From positions 413,376 to 477,375 of the forward strand of contig CH001517.1 in NCBI GenBank assembly GCA_000149265.1: 64,000 nt of DNA, written 5' to 3'. A program made the position numbers and the translations under genes. Below are positions 47,467 through 61,000 of the stretch, in pieces. Position 1 is the first letter of the stretch. Every line of letters begins with the position of its first letter. Under the pieces are notes generated by a model that made no database searches, had not been told where the DNA came from, and worked only from the letters and a program-made list of their open reading frames with translations. The stretch comes from Ciona savignyi (Eukaryota > Chordata > Ascidiacea > Phlebobranchia > Cionidae).

Positions 47467-50262
47467 TCAGCTTGCGTACGTTGGAGGAGACACGTCTATG
47501 CGTAGGCGTACGTTCGAAGCGCCTACGTTCGAGGCGGCAACAGCACCATGCGTCACAGGTACATCCTTCATGGTCACGTTCTGCGGCAGTGCTGCAAATA
47601 AATGGTGTTAAGTCAAGTTTGTTCGGACAGTCAGATTAATTTGTAAGAGTAGCGGTCTGTAGACTGCAAGGGCATGGGGTCCAAAAATGAGCTGGTGGCA
47701 AGATAGTGGTCTATTTAATCAGGCACTTAGTGGGTATGCCCTTAAACCAATGGATTAATGGTTTAAACTTAAACAGGAGAAACGCAATAAATCATATACA
47801 ACATACTTTGATTGTTCAAAGAAACAATAATTAGTTCCTTTAATTATCACCAGGTATAAGTATAACACTGGGCTACCAAGACTCTCGGTATAGATTGGGT
47901 GGGTAACACTAAGGATTAACTACAGTGGAACCCCGCTTGGAGACCACCTCGATAACACGACCACTTCAGTGCGGTCCCAAATAATTTCCTATGGTAATGC
48001 ATTTCATTTTGTTTTAATAACGCGACCACCCCGGTTTCCAGACCAGGACCGCCATATTTTGGTCCAAAACTTCAAATTTAACTCCGCTTATGTGACCACA
48101 TGTGCTAAATAACTTGCCTTTGTCACCAAAATAACAAGGTTAAATTTCTTTTATGATCAAAACAATAAGAATATATGTGCGCACACAAAAAAATGTAGCA
48201 AACAGAACTGAATCCTACAATCTAAACTTTAGTATTAAATTCATTCTGCAGTATCTGATAAAAATAATGGCATTTGGTATAAATTTAGTAAAAAATGCAA
48301 ACGTTTAAGCTGCACATGACGACAACTTGCTGCAATTAAAATTCACTAACACGACCACCCCGCTAAAGCGACCGCTTGATCACGGTCCCGTAGGTGGTCA
48401 GGTAAGCGGGGTTCCACTGTACTTAATTCGGTGTGCTGGCCAACTGACATGAATTTTGCGGTCCGCATTTTTGTAACAGTCAGTATTTTTTTTTATTTAT
48501 CTGTATTATTTTGTTTATTTCATTTAGAACAAGTAAAGTATACCATTTTTTAATTTTTGCAAGACTCGTGTCAATCAAGCGTACAAGACTTTTCATGTAA
48601 AATTTATTACGACTGTAAGAATTCATTGTTACGTCACACAAATGTTTATTAAACGATAGCCTTTGCCAGTAAAATATTAGTTTCCAGTATGTCTAGAGCT
48701 GTGTCATAGTCGAGAGTAGTGCGGTGGTGGCACAATGGTTAGGCTGTTGTTTTTATGATCGGTTTGTTGGAAGTGGCACCGGAAGCTGTCCCGTGTTGGC
48801 CCGTGAGTCATGAGTATAGTTGGACCACGCTAACTTAAATCATTATCAGAGACAGATATATGATAAATTAATAAGTCGTTGCAGACAATTCTGTCCTCTG
48901 GTGATAATCGACAATAGGATAGAATAGGATAGGATATTTATGTTTATCCCCGTGAATGGGAAAACCAAGGGGGTCATCACATGGGCAATCGTTAGATCAC
49001 CTCGCGCCCATCGTCGGGTTACCGGAGCTATTGTGGTGTGTTGAATATGATAGACACGTTCCTTTAATTAATCCGCTGGGCTCTGGCAATATCCGTAAAA
49101 TGTCCTGCCCAAGGACACAACCGACTAGCTAGCGAACAGCTTCGCACCTGCAACCTTTCGATTGAAAGGCGATGCACTTAACCGCCAGACTAACCGGCCA
49201 GACACAATACTATCAAACGAAAGAAGAATCGTTAAGCAGTATTCGTGCTGAAGCATCAGGGCAATATTAACAAAGCAGATGATTAACAAAACGTTTACAG
49301 AAATTACTAAGTTATATACACACTGTGGAATATGTCGTATGTGCATATCATGAGTGATTATTAGAGAGTTTCATAAGTGTGGATTGCTGTTGGTTTGATT
49401 GTGCCTGAAGCCATTGCCCACCCTTAGCTAATTTTAATCGTGCTTATACTGTACAACTACCCTTTTAAACTCCAGATGTACACCACGGTTATCGATTCAT
49501 TTAGTCAGTGGTTGCCAAGCGGGCTACCTCACCACCGATTTTATGCAAATATATGTACGATTCACTTACGCTGTGGTTGATGTGATTTCTGGGGTGGGTT
49601 TAAGGCAGCGGCTCCACCACCAATAATTACGTTGCTTGCCAGCACATCACCTTGATACACATTTACATTCTCGGCTTCGAAACTCGAGCCGGATTGTTTG
49701 TCCGTTTCCTTCATTGAGACCTCTGCAGAATAACAAGATTAGCACACTACTGATGATTAGCGTAAGTTTGTAAATGGATTCAGTTACATAATAAAATGGT
49801 TTAAACACATTAATTACAACCTTTGGCTGATAGAATTTTGAATTTCTTCAGGTGATACTTCTGTGTGATGACCTCTACCTCGTCCTGTAGCGACTCGGCG
49901 AATTCGCCCCTGGTTAGTTGGCAACGGATTGTTTCCAACTGTGCTTCATCGACTTCCAATTCAAATACCAGACTTCCGGGCGAGAAGTTCCATGCCGAGT
50001 AACCCAACTTGTAAAGTCCATAACACACCGCCATCACCGACCCACCTTTAGCTAGTAGTTGCGGCAAGTCTTGCGAATGTATGCAAACAGCGGTTGTGAG
50101 TGGCTTCAGATTGCCTTCAATGTGAACAACATATCTCCCATCAATCAATTCAAAAGTACAATCTCCATACTCGATGTCAAGGTTGATCTTTATTGGAGTC
50201 GAATTCGCTTCACTGACCTGACCAGAAGAGCCACCGCTTCGTAGAACTATTTGCTCAGACAT
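47467..50262 (-). CDS. gene X, copy C: complete, TRADD-N-like domain plus NV/G repeat tail
   Basis: Three exons, 50262-49821, 49722-49570, 47591-47467 (720 nt, 239 aa, both introns phase 1). Residues 1-25 are Ser/Gly rich. Residues 28-142 form a compact alpha/beta domain with LPQLLAKGGSVMAVCYGLYK and SPGSLVFELEVDEAQLETIR, then TRGEFAESLQ. The pattern GS-h-x-h-x-h-x-V, helix, G-x-h-x2-x-L, resembles metazoan TRADD-N-like domains of death and immune signalling proteins, but this is a memory-based, tentative match. The tail repeats N-V-x-V-x2-G-x-V-x2-S-N-V twice (166-182 in exon 2; 203-221 in exon 3, looser). No signal peptide or membrane segment is seen. The start codon follows a strong splice acceptor by 15 nt. 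The donor after exon 1 (AAAG|GTTGTA) is the weakest site, but it is fixed by phase. Intron 2 carries a MITE and a SINE. Function unknown. Confidence 0.6.
47923..48419. mobile_element. TA-flanked MITE (Tc1/mariner or pogo type)
   Basis: A 497-bp element with inverted ends CAGTGGAACCCCGCTTGGAG and ...AAGCGGGGTTCCACTG, flanked by TA on both sides (47921-47922 and 48420-48421). Copies A and B have the empty site (ATTAATTACTCGAATC near 38115, AATAATTACTTGAATC near 45223). Internal GCGACCACCCCG-like blocks echo the ends. No ORF. Confidence 0.9.
48916..49203 (-). mobile_element. tRNA-derived SINE, complete, in gene X copy C intron 2
   Basis: Full-length copy on - with a GGATA-repeat tail at the left (AGGATAGAATAGGATAGGAT). 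Flanked by ACAAT (48911-48915 and 49204-49208). Copies A and B are empty here (CGACAATACTATCAAAC). Confidence 0.8.
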
Positions 50263-50277
50263 TTTATAGATTTATAT

Positions 50278-50283
50278 CTGAAA
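50278..50283 (-). promoter_or_regulatory. 3' splice acceptor just upstream of gene X copy C start
   Basis: On - TTTTCTTGTTTCAG is followed by 15 nt and ATG. The pyrimidine tract abuts a SINE fragment (50285-50372). Candidate spliced-leader or leader-exon acceptor, shared with copy A. Confidence 0.45.
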
Positions 50284-50284
50284 C

Positions 50285-50372
50285 AAGAAAACAACCGACT
50301 AGCTTGCGACCAGTTTCGTAGCTACAACCTTTCGGCTTAAAGGCGACGCACTAAACAACTAGACTAATCTGT
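50285..50372 (-). repeat. SINE fragment upstream of gene X copy C
   Basis: SINE head on - (GTCGCAAGCTAGTCGGTTG) directly before the acceptor's pyrimidine tract. Confidence 0.65.
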
Positions 50373-51018
50373 CGGTGCTTCTTAACATAAGTTACCCAAC
50401 TTACTCTTCTTATTTTAACTCTCAATTCTGTTTGTAGCGTTCACAACTTTCTCCATCTATTCTTGTCTCTGTGCCAAGTTGCGCTTTACTTGAGGACAGA
50501 GTATCTGTAAAGCGTAACTATGCAACGCTTGACTGGTTTACAAGGTGTCAGCTTTCACGTGATAGCTTCATAATGTTTATTTAAATAATATCACCTTTCT
50601 TGTCGCTGGCTACTAAATTAAAGAAATGGTCTGAATCATACACAACACAATAGCTCCGGTCACCCGACGGTTGTGATATTGGTTTAAACATCCACTGGAA
50701 CAAACATGAATATCATATTTCAGGTTACGCAACGTGTGTTAAGTGTCGCTACCTCAGGTTTGTGAATTCATCTTTGGTCTTTAATATCAGAACAAGAAGT
50801 AAAACCACAGAATTTCACACAACGTTTAGAAATATTATTTTTTTGTGTAACTACATTTAGTAATGTAGCTGCATTTTGTTAGGAGTCCATATGCGTTGTA
50901 AAGCAGTTGAACTGTATATATCAATTACATCGTCTTCACACTCGGATTACAAGAGTTTTATTACAAAGAAACTTTCTTTGTCAAATGTATGAAACCACTG
51001 CGTTTATGCCCTGAACAA

Positions 51019-51204
51019 ATGCACAAACAATCGGCAACCGACAGGTTTCAAACTTATAACCTGTTGGCCAGAAGTGCTACGTATACAAGCAACGTCACAA
51101 TGCTAATATTACATCGATGGATTGTGTTAAGTTTGGTTGCAAGTGTTGGTTCAGCCCGGAGATACACAATTACGACTTTCCAATGTACACGTACCATCCA
51201 TTAA
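51019..51204 (+). other. small open frame, unit C counterpart of 40387-40569
   Basis: 61 codons starting MHKQSATDRFQTYNLL. The GTAAGT present inside the unit A frame is GTTAAG here. Probably not a gene. Confidence 0.2.
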
Positions 51205-52006
51205 AAGCCAGCGTTCTGCTGAAACACCAACGACAATAACGGACATAGCAATTGCAAGTTTAAAGTATTTTCACGTCAGTTGATCACGTGCCAGTATATC
51301 ATACATTTCCACAGCATAAAGAGGTCTCTTCATCGCCACGAATAAGTGATTTAATAATCAGACAAGAATTTAAAAAAATTACAATATGGTCAGACAGGGA
51401 CAGCTCTGGTAACTTACAGCAACAATAACAATACACATTTGTCATTACAAGCGCCATCACCATTTATGCGTGAACTAACCAATATTTTTGCCCCTTTTAA
51501 TAAGCACCGACCATAGCACTCAGATGTAAAAAGGCAATCTTTAATTTTATTATATTTGGCACTTAACAGGATCCATTTTAAGCAACTACAAGGAATACGA
51601 ATTGTTATTTTTCCACCAAATACAAACCTAACAGCAGCTAAACATGAGAATTGTTTCTTTGTTCGTTTCCTTTGTCTTACATAAATCCGATTCTTTTGTC
51701 ATAAAACAAAGCCAGACAGTACGAGTTTATTTAACAAGCAGCAAATACTATGTATAACACAAGTAATGAAACAACACAGTAAGCATCAAAACTTCAATAT
51801 TGCGACATTGGTTGTGCCGGGAATATAACTGTGGGGATTTGGGAAAAACATCTATTTACTTGCTTTGGCATATGATTCATTTGGATATAAAGCAGTATAG
51901 AACCACGCGGGTAATTAAGTTTCACGCAAATTACGCAACTTGAAATAATTGAAATACACTCTAAGAAAACTAACAAGGTAGAGAAGTGCAATTATACAGG
52001 GAATAA

Positions 52007-55000
52007 TTAAACCTCAGTGGAAGGGATCTGAGCGTTGTTGCGTCTCTTGCGGCTCGGCTTGGCAGGTGGGCCATCAGTGCGTGGTTTGTTCCATTGGAGC
52101 CGCGAATCGGCGCTGGTGACCGTAGTGTCCGAGAATATACTGCCCTGTGTGGCGGGGTCACAATGGGTGAGGTGTGGTAACAATGGGTGAGGTGTGGTAA
52201 CAATGGGTGAGGTGGGGTCACAATGGGTGTGGTGGGGTAACAATGGGTGAGGTGGGGTAACAATGGGTGGGGTGGGGTAACAATGGGTGAGGTGGGTAAC
52301 AATGGGTGAGGTGGGATAACAATGGGTGAGGTGGGGTCACAATGGGTGAGGTGGGATAACAATGGGTGAGGTGGGGTCACAATGGGTGAGGTGGGGTAAC
52401 AATGGGTGGGGTGGGGTAACAATGGGTGGGTGGGGTAACAATGGGTGAGGTGGGGTCACAATGGGTGAGGTGGGGTCACAATGGGTGAGGTGGGATACAC
52501 AATGGGTGGGGTGGGGTATACAATGGGTGGGGCTTACGCGGTAACACACATGGTTGAGGATGGGATAAACAATGGGTGAGGATGGGGTAACAATGAGTGT
52601 GGTGGGGTAAAAATGGGTGAGGTGGGATAACAATGGGTGAGGTGGGGTAACAATGAGTGTGGTGGGGTAAAAATGGGTGTGGTGGGGTCACAATGGGTGT
52701 GGTGGGGTAAAAATGGGTGAGGTGGGTAACAATGGGTGATTAGCCTAGGTCTTATACACATCCTTTAATCGTCATTTAATTGGACTTTATATGTTAAATG
52801 AAATATAACCATCAGACAACTGACCTCACTTGACGACATTTTGTTCCTTATGATTCCAAATCCCTTGCCAGACTCATCACTGGAATGCAAGCAAAATAAG
52901 AGATATATGATGTAACATATTGTTATACAAGTACTATTCTCTGCACTAGTCATTCGGCTGGTCTGATATCTGCATCCTCAACACACGAATTTCGCTGCTG
53001 AGAAGTTAATATTTTGTTTAACAACTCGTGAGAATGGTGAGCAAACAAACCAATGTACGACAAACAATGTGACTTGCTACTACACATTCACAGTTTGTTC
53101 CTAGCAATAAGCTCTCTTCACAACCGATTAAGTGTGCAACCCGAATTAAAGAGTATTCCAGCATATTTAATATAATGTGTGGGAGGCTCATGTTTGTCAG
53201 ATTTACTCACTCTTCATCATAGCTCCCTCTGGTGAGTGGTGGTCCACCTACTCGTGTCCAGGGTGGATTGGGAGGAGGAGAGGTGGGAGGGGAGGAGGTT
53301 GGAGACGTCGGACATCACGGAGGATCGCTTCACAGATGGGGAGGAGGGGAGGGAGTCCATGGAAGATGAGAGAGCAGCGTATCGACGCTTGTTCGCACTG
53401 CGGATGGGGATGGCTGGAAATTATATCGTGGAACACGATGATCTGGTGATGAAGATTTCTATCCCAGATGCAACATGGGAACTATTTTAATTTTTTGTGT
53501 TGTTTCAGCACTTATTTTGATTTTCTCTGGTTTGGGGGCTTTGGGCAATGTCTGTATATAATCTTAACCTTGACATCATCCCTATCGCAAGGACATCCCT
53601 ATTTCTAATATATCATTGCATAAGCTAACGATTATATTGGATTATAATACTAATCAATTATTCAATCGATTCATCTGGTGTTTTAGTGCATGGCCTTTCA
53701 GCCGAAGGGTTGCTGGTACAAAACTGGTCGCTAGCCATTCAGTTGTGTCCTTGGGCAAGGCATTTTACTAACCTTGCCTGAACTCAATGGAATAATGGGT
53801 TCTACTAAATTGAGGAAACGTTTGAATCATACAAAAACACAGTGCATTAGCTCCGGTAACCCGACAATGGGCTCAAGGTAATCTGACGATTGCCTGTGTG
53901 TTAACCCCCTCGCATTTTCCTATTCACGGGGATAAACACATACTATCCGACATTGGTTCCAATCCACTCACAGTGGTCCTCCAGTTGACTTATCGTTGGT
54001 CTCCTTGTCCATATTCCCCTTACAACAGAATATAGAGGTGCGTGTGCCCTCACATGAGCTCAGGTATAATGCTCCGTCTGTAATGGCTTGCCCCAGGAAT
54101 CTCGCGCTGTGGTACATATCATTGGGTGGATTACGTATGTGGTTTATCCCAGATTATATAATTTTAGAACTTAATTTTTTAGTTCCTTCCATTCCAAATT
54201 ACATTTTTTGTTGGAAGACATAATTATGCATAAGTATTTGAAGAAGTAGTTTATTTCATTAGACGTGTAATATTGTTAAAAAAAATATGTAAATATTTAC
54301 AAAGGATATTATGAAGGGTGGATGATAAACAAAACCAACCTTGGGAAAGATAGGAATGCGTGATCCAATGCAGATTTCGAGGCATTTGTTCCCAACTTAT
54401 CGATTTGAATGATTTCCACAGAATTAAACTGAACCACTGCTAAGTAGGGAGCCCTGTATTCTATGGTATAGAACACTTTCAATATGGTAAAATATGGGGA
54501 TATTTTTATAATTGAAAGATCTGCATATGTTACTTGGTCATGTCCACATTTGTGGTACATATTGGAAAGCAGTATATTTATTTGCAGCAAGTTATGTTAA
54601 GAAACGCCCACCGTCGGGTTAATAAAGCTATTGCCCTGTGTTGTGTATGATTCACACGTTTCTTCAACTTGGTAGAACCCATTAATCTACTGGGTTCATG
54701 CAATGTTTGTTAAATGTCTTGTTCAAGGACACAACGGACTAGCTAGCGACCAGTTTCGAACCTGCAGAAAGGCGGCGGACTCATCCACCAGAGTAATGGG
54801 TCGGACACTAATCGGTATCCGATGAATTTGTTATAAAATCCCATCAACTAACCGAAGGCCAGTGGCATCCTTGACCAGTAGATTTGTCCACTCCTTGTCA
54901 GTCTGCCAAACCCATCGACAAACAACCCAAATTCTGGAGGAGAAAACAAATTCAGTTAAACATACCCTAACATTATGTATGTTAACAATTAGCAATGTTA

Positions 55001-58000
55001 GTATAACAGACGGGCTATGTTTTATTTTCACTTTTGTTTGTTTAAACTTATTAAGCGCTTGCTAAAAGAGCTATAATATAAATGCGAGCAATATCCATAA
55101 GAATAAAAAAGCCGAAAGTGCTGACACCTGCACCATACACCAGAAGTGAACGTTCACGAGGATTCCAATGTTCTGTACAAAACTATATAATCACCATGGT
55201 AACAGAGCAGGAACTCCTCTGTTCCTCCATCCTCATTGAGGCGGAGGACTTCCACAGGGAAGATGGAGTCGTCGTCTGATGGGATGGACTCGGGGTCGTC
55301 CAGGAATTCTATGGTGTCGGATGAAGGTGCAGTGTTACAGGGTTGGTTTTGCACATGACAAAGTGAGGTGGCAATGTCTGACCGGTTAGTCTGGTGAATT
55401 AGTGCGTCGGCTTTCAGCCAAAGGTTCGAAACATGTCGCTAGCTAGTCGGTTGTGCTGTATAGCATGGCAAGATAAGGAACTAAACTGTGAATTCGGATT
55501 TCTTGATGGAGGTAAAAGGACAAATGATTATTTCCGCTATAAATCCACTACCCCCATCTACACCTTTGATCGAAATCATGTTTCCCATTCCCCAACATCC
55601 ACCATATTGTTGACTCACCATCGATCCGGAAATCTGAGAGATCAATCTCATGGAACTTGTTGGTCCCGACGATGACGCTACACGCGGTGAACACCATGCA
55701 CGTACATGGCTCCGATGTGCCGATCTCCTGTGGAACGTTGTCATAATACGCAAGTATAAACTTGTAGTTTACAAAACTTCTTGTATGGGTTACTATGGCT
55801 TATAATAGCAAAGTCAACGACTGCAACAATTTTTAACTTTTTAAAAACTTCCAAATCTAGTTGTTGGGAAATGTCATGTCATGACCTCAGTTTTTATTTA
55901 AATAGGAAAAAAATGCCTGCCTTTGTACATTCTTTTCGATTACAAAAATCACCGCCTTTGTACATTCAAGTTGGGAAAGAGGTTCTCACCTTTTTAACGC
56001 AGAATTTCTTGAGTTTTTCATTGAACCTGAGCAGTGTGATGTTGGTAGCTGATGCAGCGCATATGTAATGCACCCCTTCAGCATATCCCACCGCAAATAT
56101 ATGGCAACCATGGATGTCTTCTATCGGACGTGGAGTCACTTTGTGGGTGTGGATCTGTCGAGAGGGGTGAAAACAATGATCCGGAGTTTTTAAAAATATA
56201 GTTTTTCCCAGGTTTTATGAATGGTAATAGGTTTTAAAAAATTAAAAGTTTTTATTTAGCATTTTCTCTTGTCAGATTTCGCTACTCTCAGTAATTGCTG
56301 CATTTCTGCTTTAGATAAATATTTAAGAGTAAGGAAAGTGATTTGCTTGGAGTAGGCTGAAATAATCCCGCTTTACCTATATTTATTCTAAACAAAATTA
56401 TTTCAAAGTAGTACTAGCTTCTACACAACTGTGGAATAAACCTGGAAATTGTAAGAAAAAAGTATAAAACAAACTCAGACTTAAAAAGATCAGAAAGTTT
56501 TAAATCAAATTTCACCAGTTTCTTTTCTGTTTAAAAAAAAAATTCTACCAATAATTGTTGATTTTCTAACTACCACAGTTCAATAATAATTTCATCCAAC
56601 TGTGTATATTAAAAGTAACAAATCACTATGAACCAACATCTTTTATATCGAAGACGACGAGTCGTTGTGTTCCTCCTTCGATGGCGATGACTTTGTGGGA
56701 GTCGAGGTTGCTCATCTTGAAGATCTTGGAGACGCCGTCGATCTGCTTCAAGTTGGATCGCGATGAGACGACGGATTTGTTGGGAGTGAAGATAAATAAT
56801 CCTTCGTCACATCCAAGCAAGATGCGCTGGTGGGTGGGGGTGGGATTCAATATTTATATCAACAAAATAATATATGTATGTGTGTAGTATGCAAATATGT
56901 GTAATAGTAGTAAGCTGCTAGACACACCAACAGCTCTACCAGGCGTGAATATTGTTGGTTGATAGTTGATCCACGATCCTGTCCCATGTCTTTATACAAG
57001 TGATGCCAAACCAAGGTGTAATTTGCATTGTTTAAAGGTGTGTTTTGAGATTTTGCAACACTTTAGCTGGTTTTGTAATTAAATTCATGCTGGTAAATAT
57101 TACAAGTTAAAGTGAATATTAATGTGCAGTTTTGCATCCACTGTGTCATATAAAGCCTGACTGTAATTTTTAATGTGTGGGTTAACTTAAAAAGATTTGG
57201 AAGCACTGCATTTAAATAAAATTAAGAATCACTACAAAGAGAGCTATCACCCACCTTATCGGAAATGGGAAGGGAACAATTCATCTCGAGTCTTTCATCA
57301 CTGAGTAGCGTCAGGATCTCATTGCCAAAGATTTTCTATTTAAATTTTATTTTTATATCAGTTTGCTAACTTTATTTGTGCAATGGATTATACAAGAAAA
57401 GAATAGCAGCAATCAACAAATTATATTAACCACAATCAACACATATCAACCATAATCAACCCACGGCGTTTGAAGTGATGTTTTTCTCCCCGTTATGTTG
57501 GGAGGTGACAGCCTCCAATTGCCCCACCCAGTGGTGCTTCTCGGCGTAACCTCCAGACATGAGGAAGATCGACCTCGCCGGCCAACATGAGTTGCTCGAC
57601 CCAGTTTGGATCTTGAACACGTACGGGACGTCTGTGGGTAGATGGGAATCACAATAAATGGCATGAAGATATATTTACAAGAAGTATGGTTCTGTTTTTC
57701 TGTTGAAGTTGTAAGGTGTTTGAAAAATGGCGTTTTATGTTGCGATTATGTAAATTAAAACTTAGTACAATTTTTAAATGGTTTATTTAAAACTGCTAAA
57801 GCACAACAAAAGTAGTTCTTAAATAAACATGTCGGCCAGCTATAAAGTTGTACTTTGAAAAATATGTATTAAAGTTGTAACTATGCGATTCTGCCACCAC
57901 ATCACTTAAAACTTCTTAAGAACTAGTACTTAGTTAGCACTGGGGCTAACTAAGTACTAGTTCTTAAGAAGCTGAGATTAATTAGGTAGAATCTACAGAG

Positions 58001-61000
58001 TTTGAAGCAGTATTTTACACAGTATGAAACTACACAGTATGAATGATTGTTTTTTGGTGTAGGACTTTTGTGTTTTTTGTGTAGGGTTTTACAAAACAAA
58101 GTACATGGGGTCCGGTTGACACCCACCTTGCTTGGCTGTGGTTGGTAGTTCAAGGTTACTGACATCAGTGTGGATGTAAGCTGCTTGCTTCAAATCTATG
58201 ATGTCATCTTTATCACTGTGTTTCGACGGGGACTTTGCACTGGGGTGGGCGATGCGTATCTGACCCCCACATAGACGGACGAAACGTGGGGTCCATGTTT
58301 CATCACCGCACAGGACTGGCGGTTTGAGGAGAACAATTTTATTTGTGGTTTTTTTATTTAAAATTATAAAGAGTTAAAACTAAAATTACGAAATCCAATA
58401 TTAAAAATTGATAAAAAATCAGTTGTTATAAATTTCAGAGACTAAACAGTGAACATGTTTTTTAAAATAAATTGCATTTTTACTCTATTTCTGCCAATAT
58501 ATGTTGCAAATGCAGAAAAATAACAAATATTTTGTGCAATAAATGCATCGTTTAAATGAGTACACAAAAGGCAACTATTCATGTGTTGTGAAATGTGAAT
58601 TTAAATGTTTTACATTGGTATTGAAATAATCGTTTTTTAACAATGGTATTAAAGGGAACATATCTTTTTTCACCTTTCAATTTGCCGTGCAGCTGGTCAG
58701 AATTGCTCCCTTTGAAGACACAGGTGATCGGAGAGAGATTGGATGTCTTCGCTCCATCTTTGAACTGTTGGAACAATCCACCTGAGGAAGTTTGTGCATC
58801 GATGATTGTGGGTTTTGTCATTGGAACAAAAGTTTAAAAACCTGTTTCTTGCTATATTTTTTCTCATGCAAAGGTTTAGTCAAACAAGAGTGAAAAGAAA
58901 TAAAACTGATGATAAAAAAGTTTTATTAAAACACTGCGATGGGGTCACAACCACCCTGCATTTTGCCATGTAGTTTAACTCTCACCATCAATATTCCAAA
59001 GTAATTATATTGGAACTGGATTTAACCAATTTAAAACTGATTCATTTGGAATTTAACTACAATGTTTTAAATGATTTTGAAAACTTTGGAGACAGGTTTT
59101 GTTCATTAGTTCACTCCTTACCATGAAAAACCTACAATGTTTGTACGACACAATTCGTTGGAATGAAAGCAGGAGTGTGGGATCGAAACCTGTCTCTTAC
59201 TAGGTTTGTTTAAACTTATGCGAGGGTTAAGTCAAATAAGAGTAAAAAGAAAAGCGTTAAAAACAATAGAAAAGTAATTTTTATCTATCATCAGATAGAT
59301 TACTATGCCATAACCCTAGCAACATTACTTTGTTTTACAAACGATAGCTGATTTTCAAAATAATTATATTATTTAATCCTAAGTTCTCAATATATAGATG
59401 GCTTCGTAAACCTGTAATTTAACTTACAAAGTTTGATAATAAGAATGAAAAATATTGTTAGCTTTTTATTGGATATAGCAATAAACTCAAATTGCAGTTC
59501 GATTTGTTGTTTTCCAGTTGAAAGAGACTACAATGACAACTTAACAAAGGCTCACCAGGCAATCCACATGTGTTGGTGACGTTAGTTTGACACTTGTTGT
59601 GCACGACAAGCCCACATTCCTGGCACATGGTGCACCCGTGGCCGAAGTGCAATGTGGAGAGACATACGGAGCATCGAGTGGCTCGTGTGCACACCCAGCT
59701 TGTCAATCTACACGGGGGTTATAGATGGTAGAGGGGGGTAAGATGTATGTAGCAAGAAGTTATTTATGTCACAACTGCTATATAACCTAAGGCACATATA
59801 TTCTTGGCCTCTTCTATCCAATTTAGAACTGAATAAAGCTTATGTATTAAATACTACAGTGTAAATGTGAGGGAAGATAACCTCTCACGTAAACATGGGT
59901 ATATTCAATTTTAAGTTATTAGGTTCACCCAATTTTGTAGTCTTTTTAGGAAATTAGGTTTGTCTTGTACAAATGGGCACAACTGGGTTGACATGGAATT
60001 ATATTGTTGAGCTGTCATGCTTAACACCCACCTGTGCGGTATGTTGTGATGCATTCGTGGCTTCGACCTCAACTTTGACCCCTTGCTTGGCTGTGATTGG
60101 TCAGCTGTGGTGGGCGTGGCAGCGGGTGATTTAACAATGGCGGATATGGCAGCGATGGAACTGGGACTGAGTGGAGCTGGACTGTTCATCCCGTGCTTCA
60201 ACCGTTTTACTGGGGATTAATGTTTTCTTTATTAACACTATATATTTTAAACTTTCATGTATTCTTTATATGTCGTTTTGATTTTAAAATTTTAATGGAT
60301 TTCTTGAAACATAATGCTTACATATTTTATCCATAGTAATATATGAAAAAGTTCTTAAGGATTAAAATTCAAGCAAATTTGAATTCGTAAAGATATATGT
60401 CATGTATATGTGCGACCTGGTGTGTAATTTGATTGCATGTAAACATAGAGAATCCATTTATAAATCAGGTGACAAAATGTTTGAGTTTTCAGCCACTTGG
60501 TGGTGTAAATACCATTCGGGGGTTTGATGCCAGAAAAGTGGAGTTGATGAAATGAGTTGTAAAACCAAGAAACAAGACTCCACCTTTAGAGTTGGTGACT
60601 TGTAGTTCGGATCTGTAGTTGTTGACTTGCTCCTGCAGCCTCACGTTCGCTGCCTTTTCCTCTTCCAGCAAATCACGAAGCTCACGATATTGCAGAGGTG
60701 CCTGGTACAGCGTCGTCTTCTTTATCTGGATGGGAGAGGTACAAAGAAATTAACAAACATCAAGAAAAGGTTATTTCCAAAACATAAGTTTTAACAGTTA
60801 AAGACCATCTGTAGATAAGTGGTTTCAGATGCAGTAAAGCTAGGTATTTATTTTGAATATGTAAATTTGGGGTTATTTCTAAATTTAATCCTAATTTATA
60901 AAAATTCAAAAAAATAATTTTTATAGACGTGTAATAATTTTTATAGACGTGTTTATTATTAAAAGCTAGCTGTTTGTTTATTTTGCGTTTCGCCAAAAAT

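Noticed and set aside
52145..52735. CRISPR-like regular repeats
   Set aside because: Repeats are head-to-tail with no unique spacers and lie in an animal intron; this is a minisatellite.
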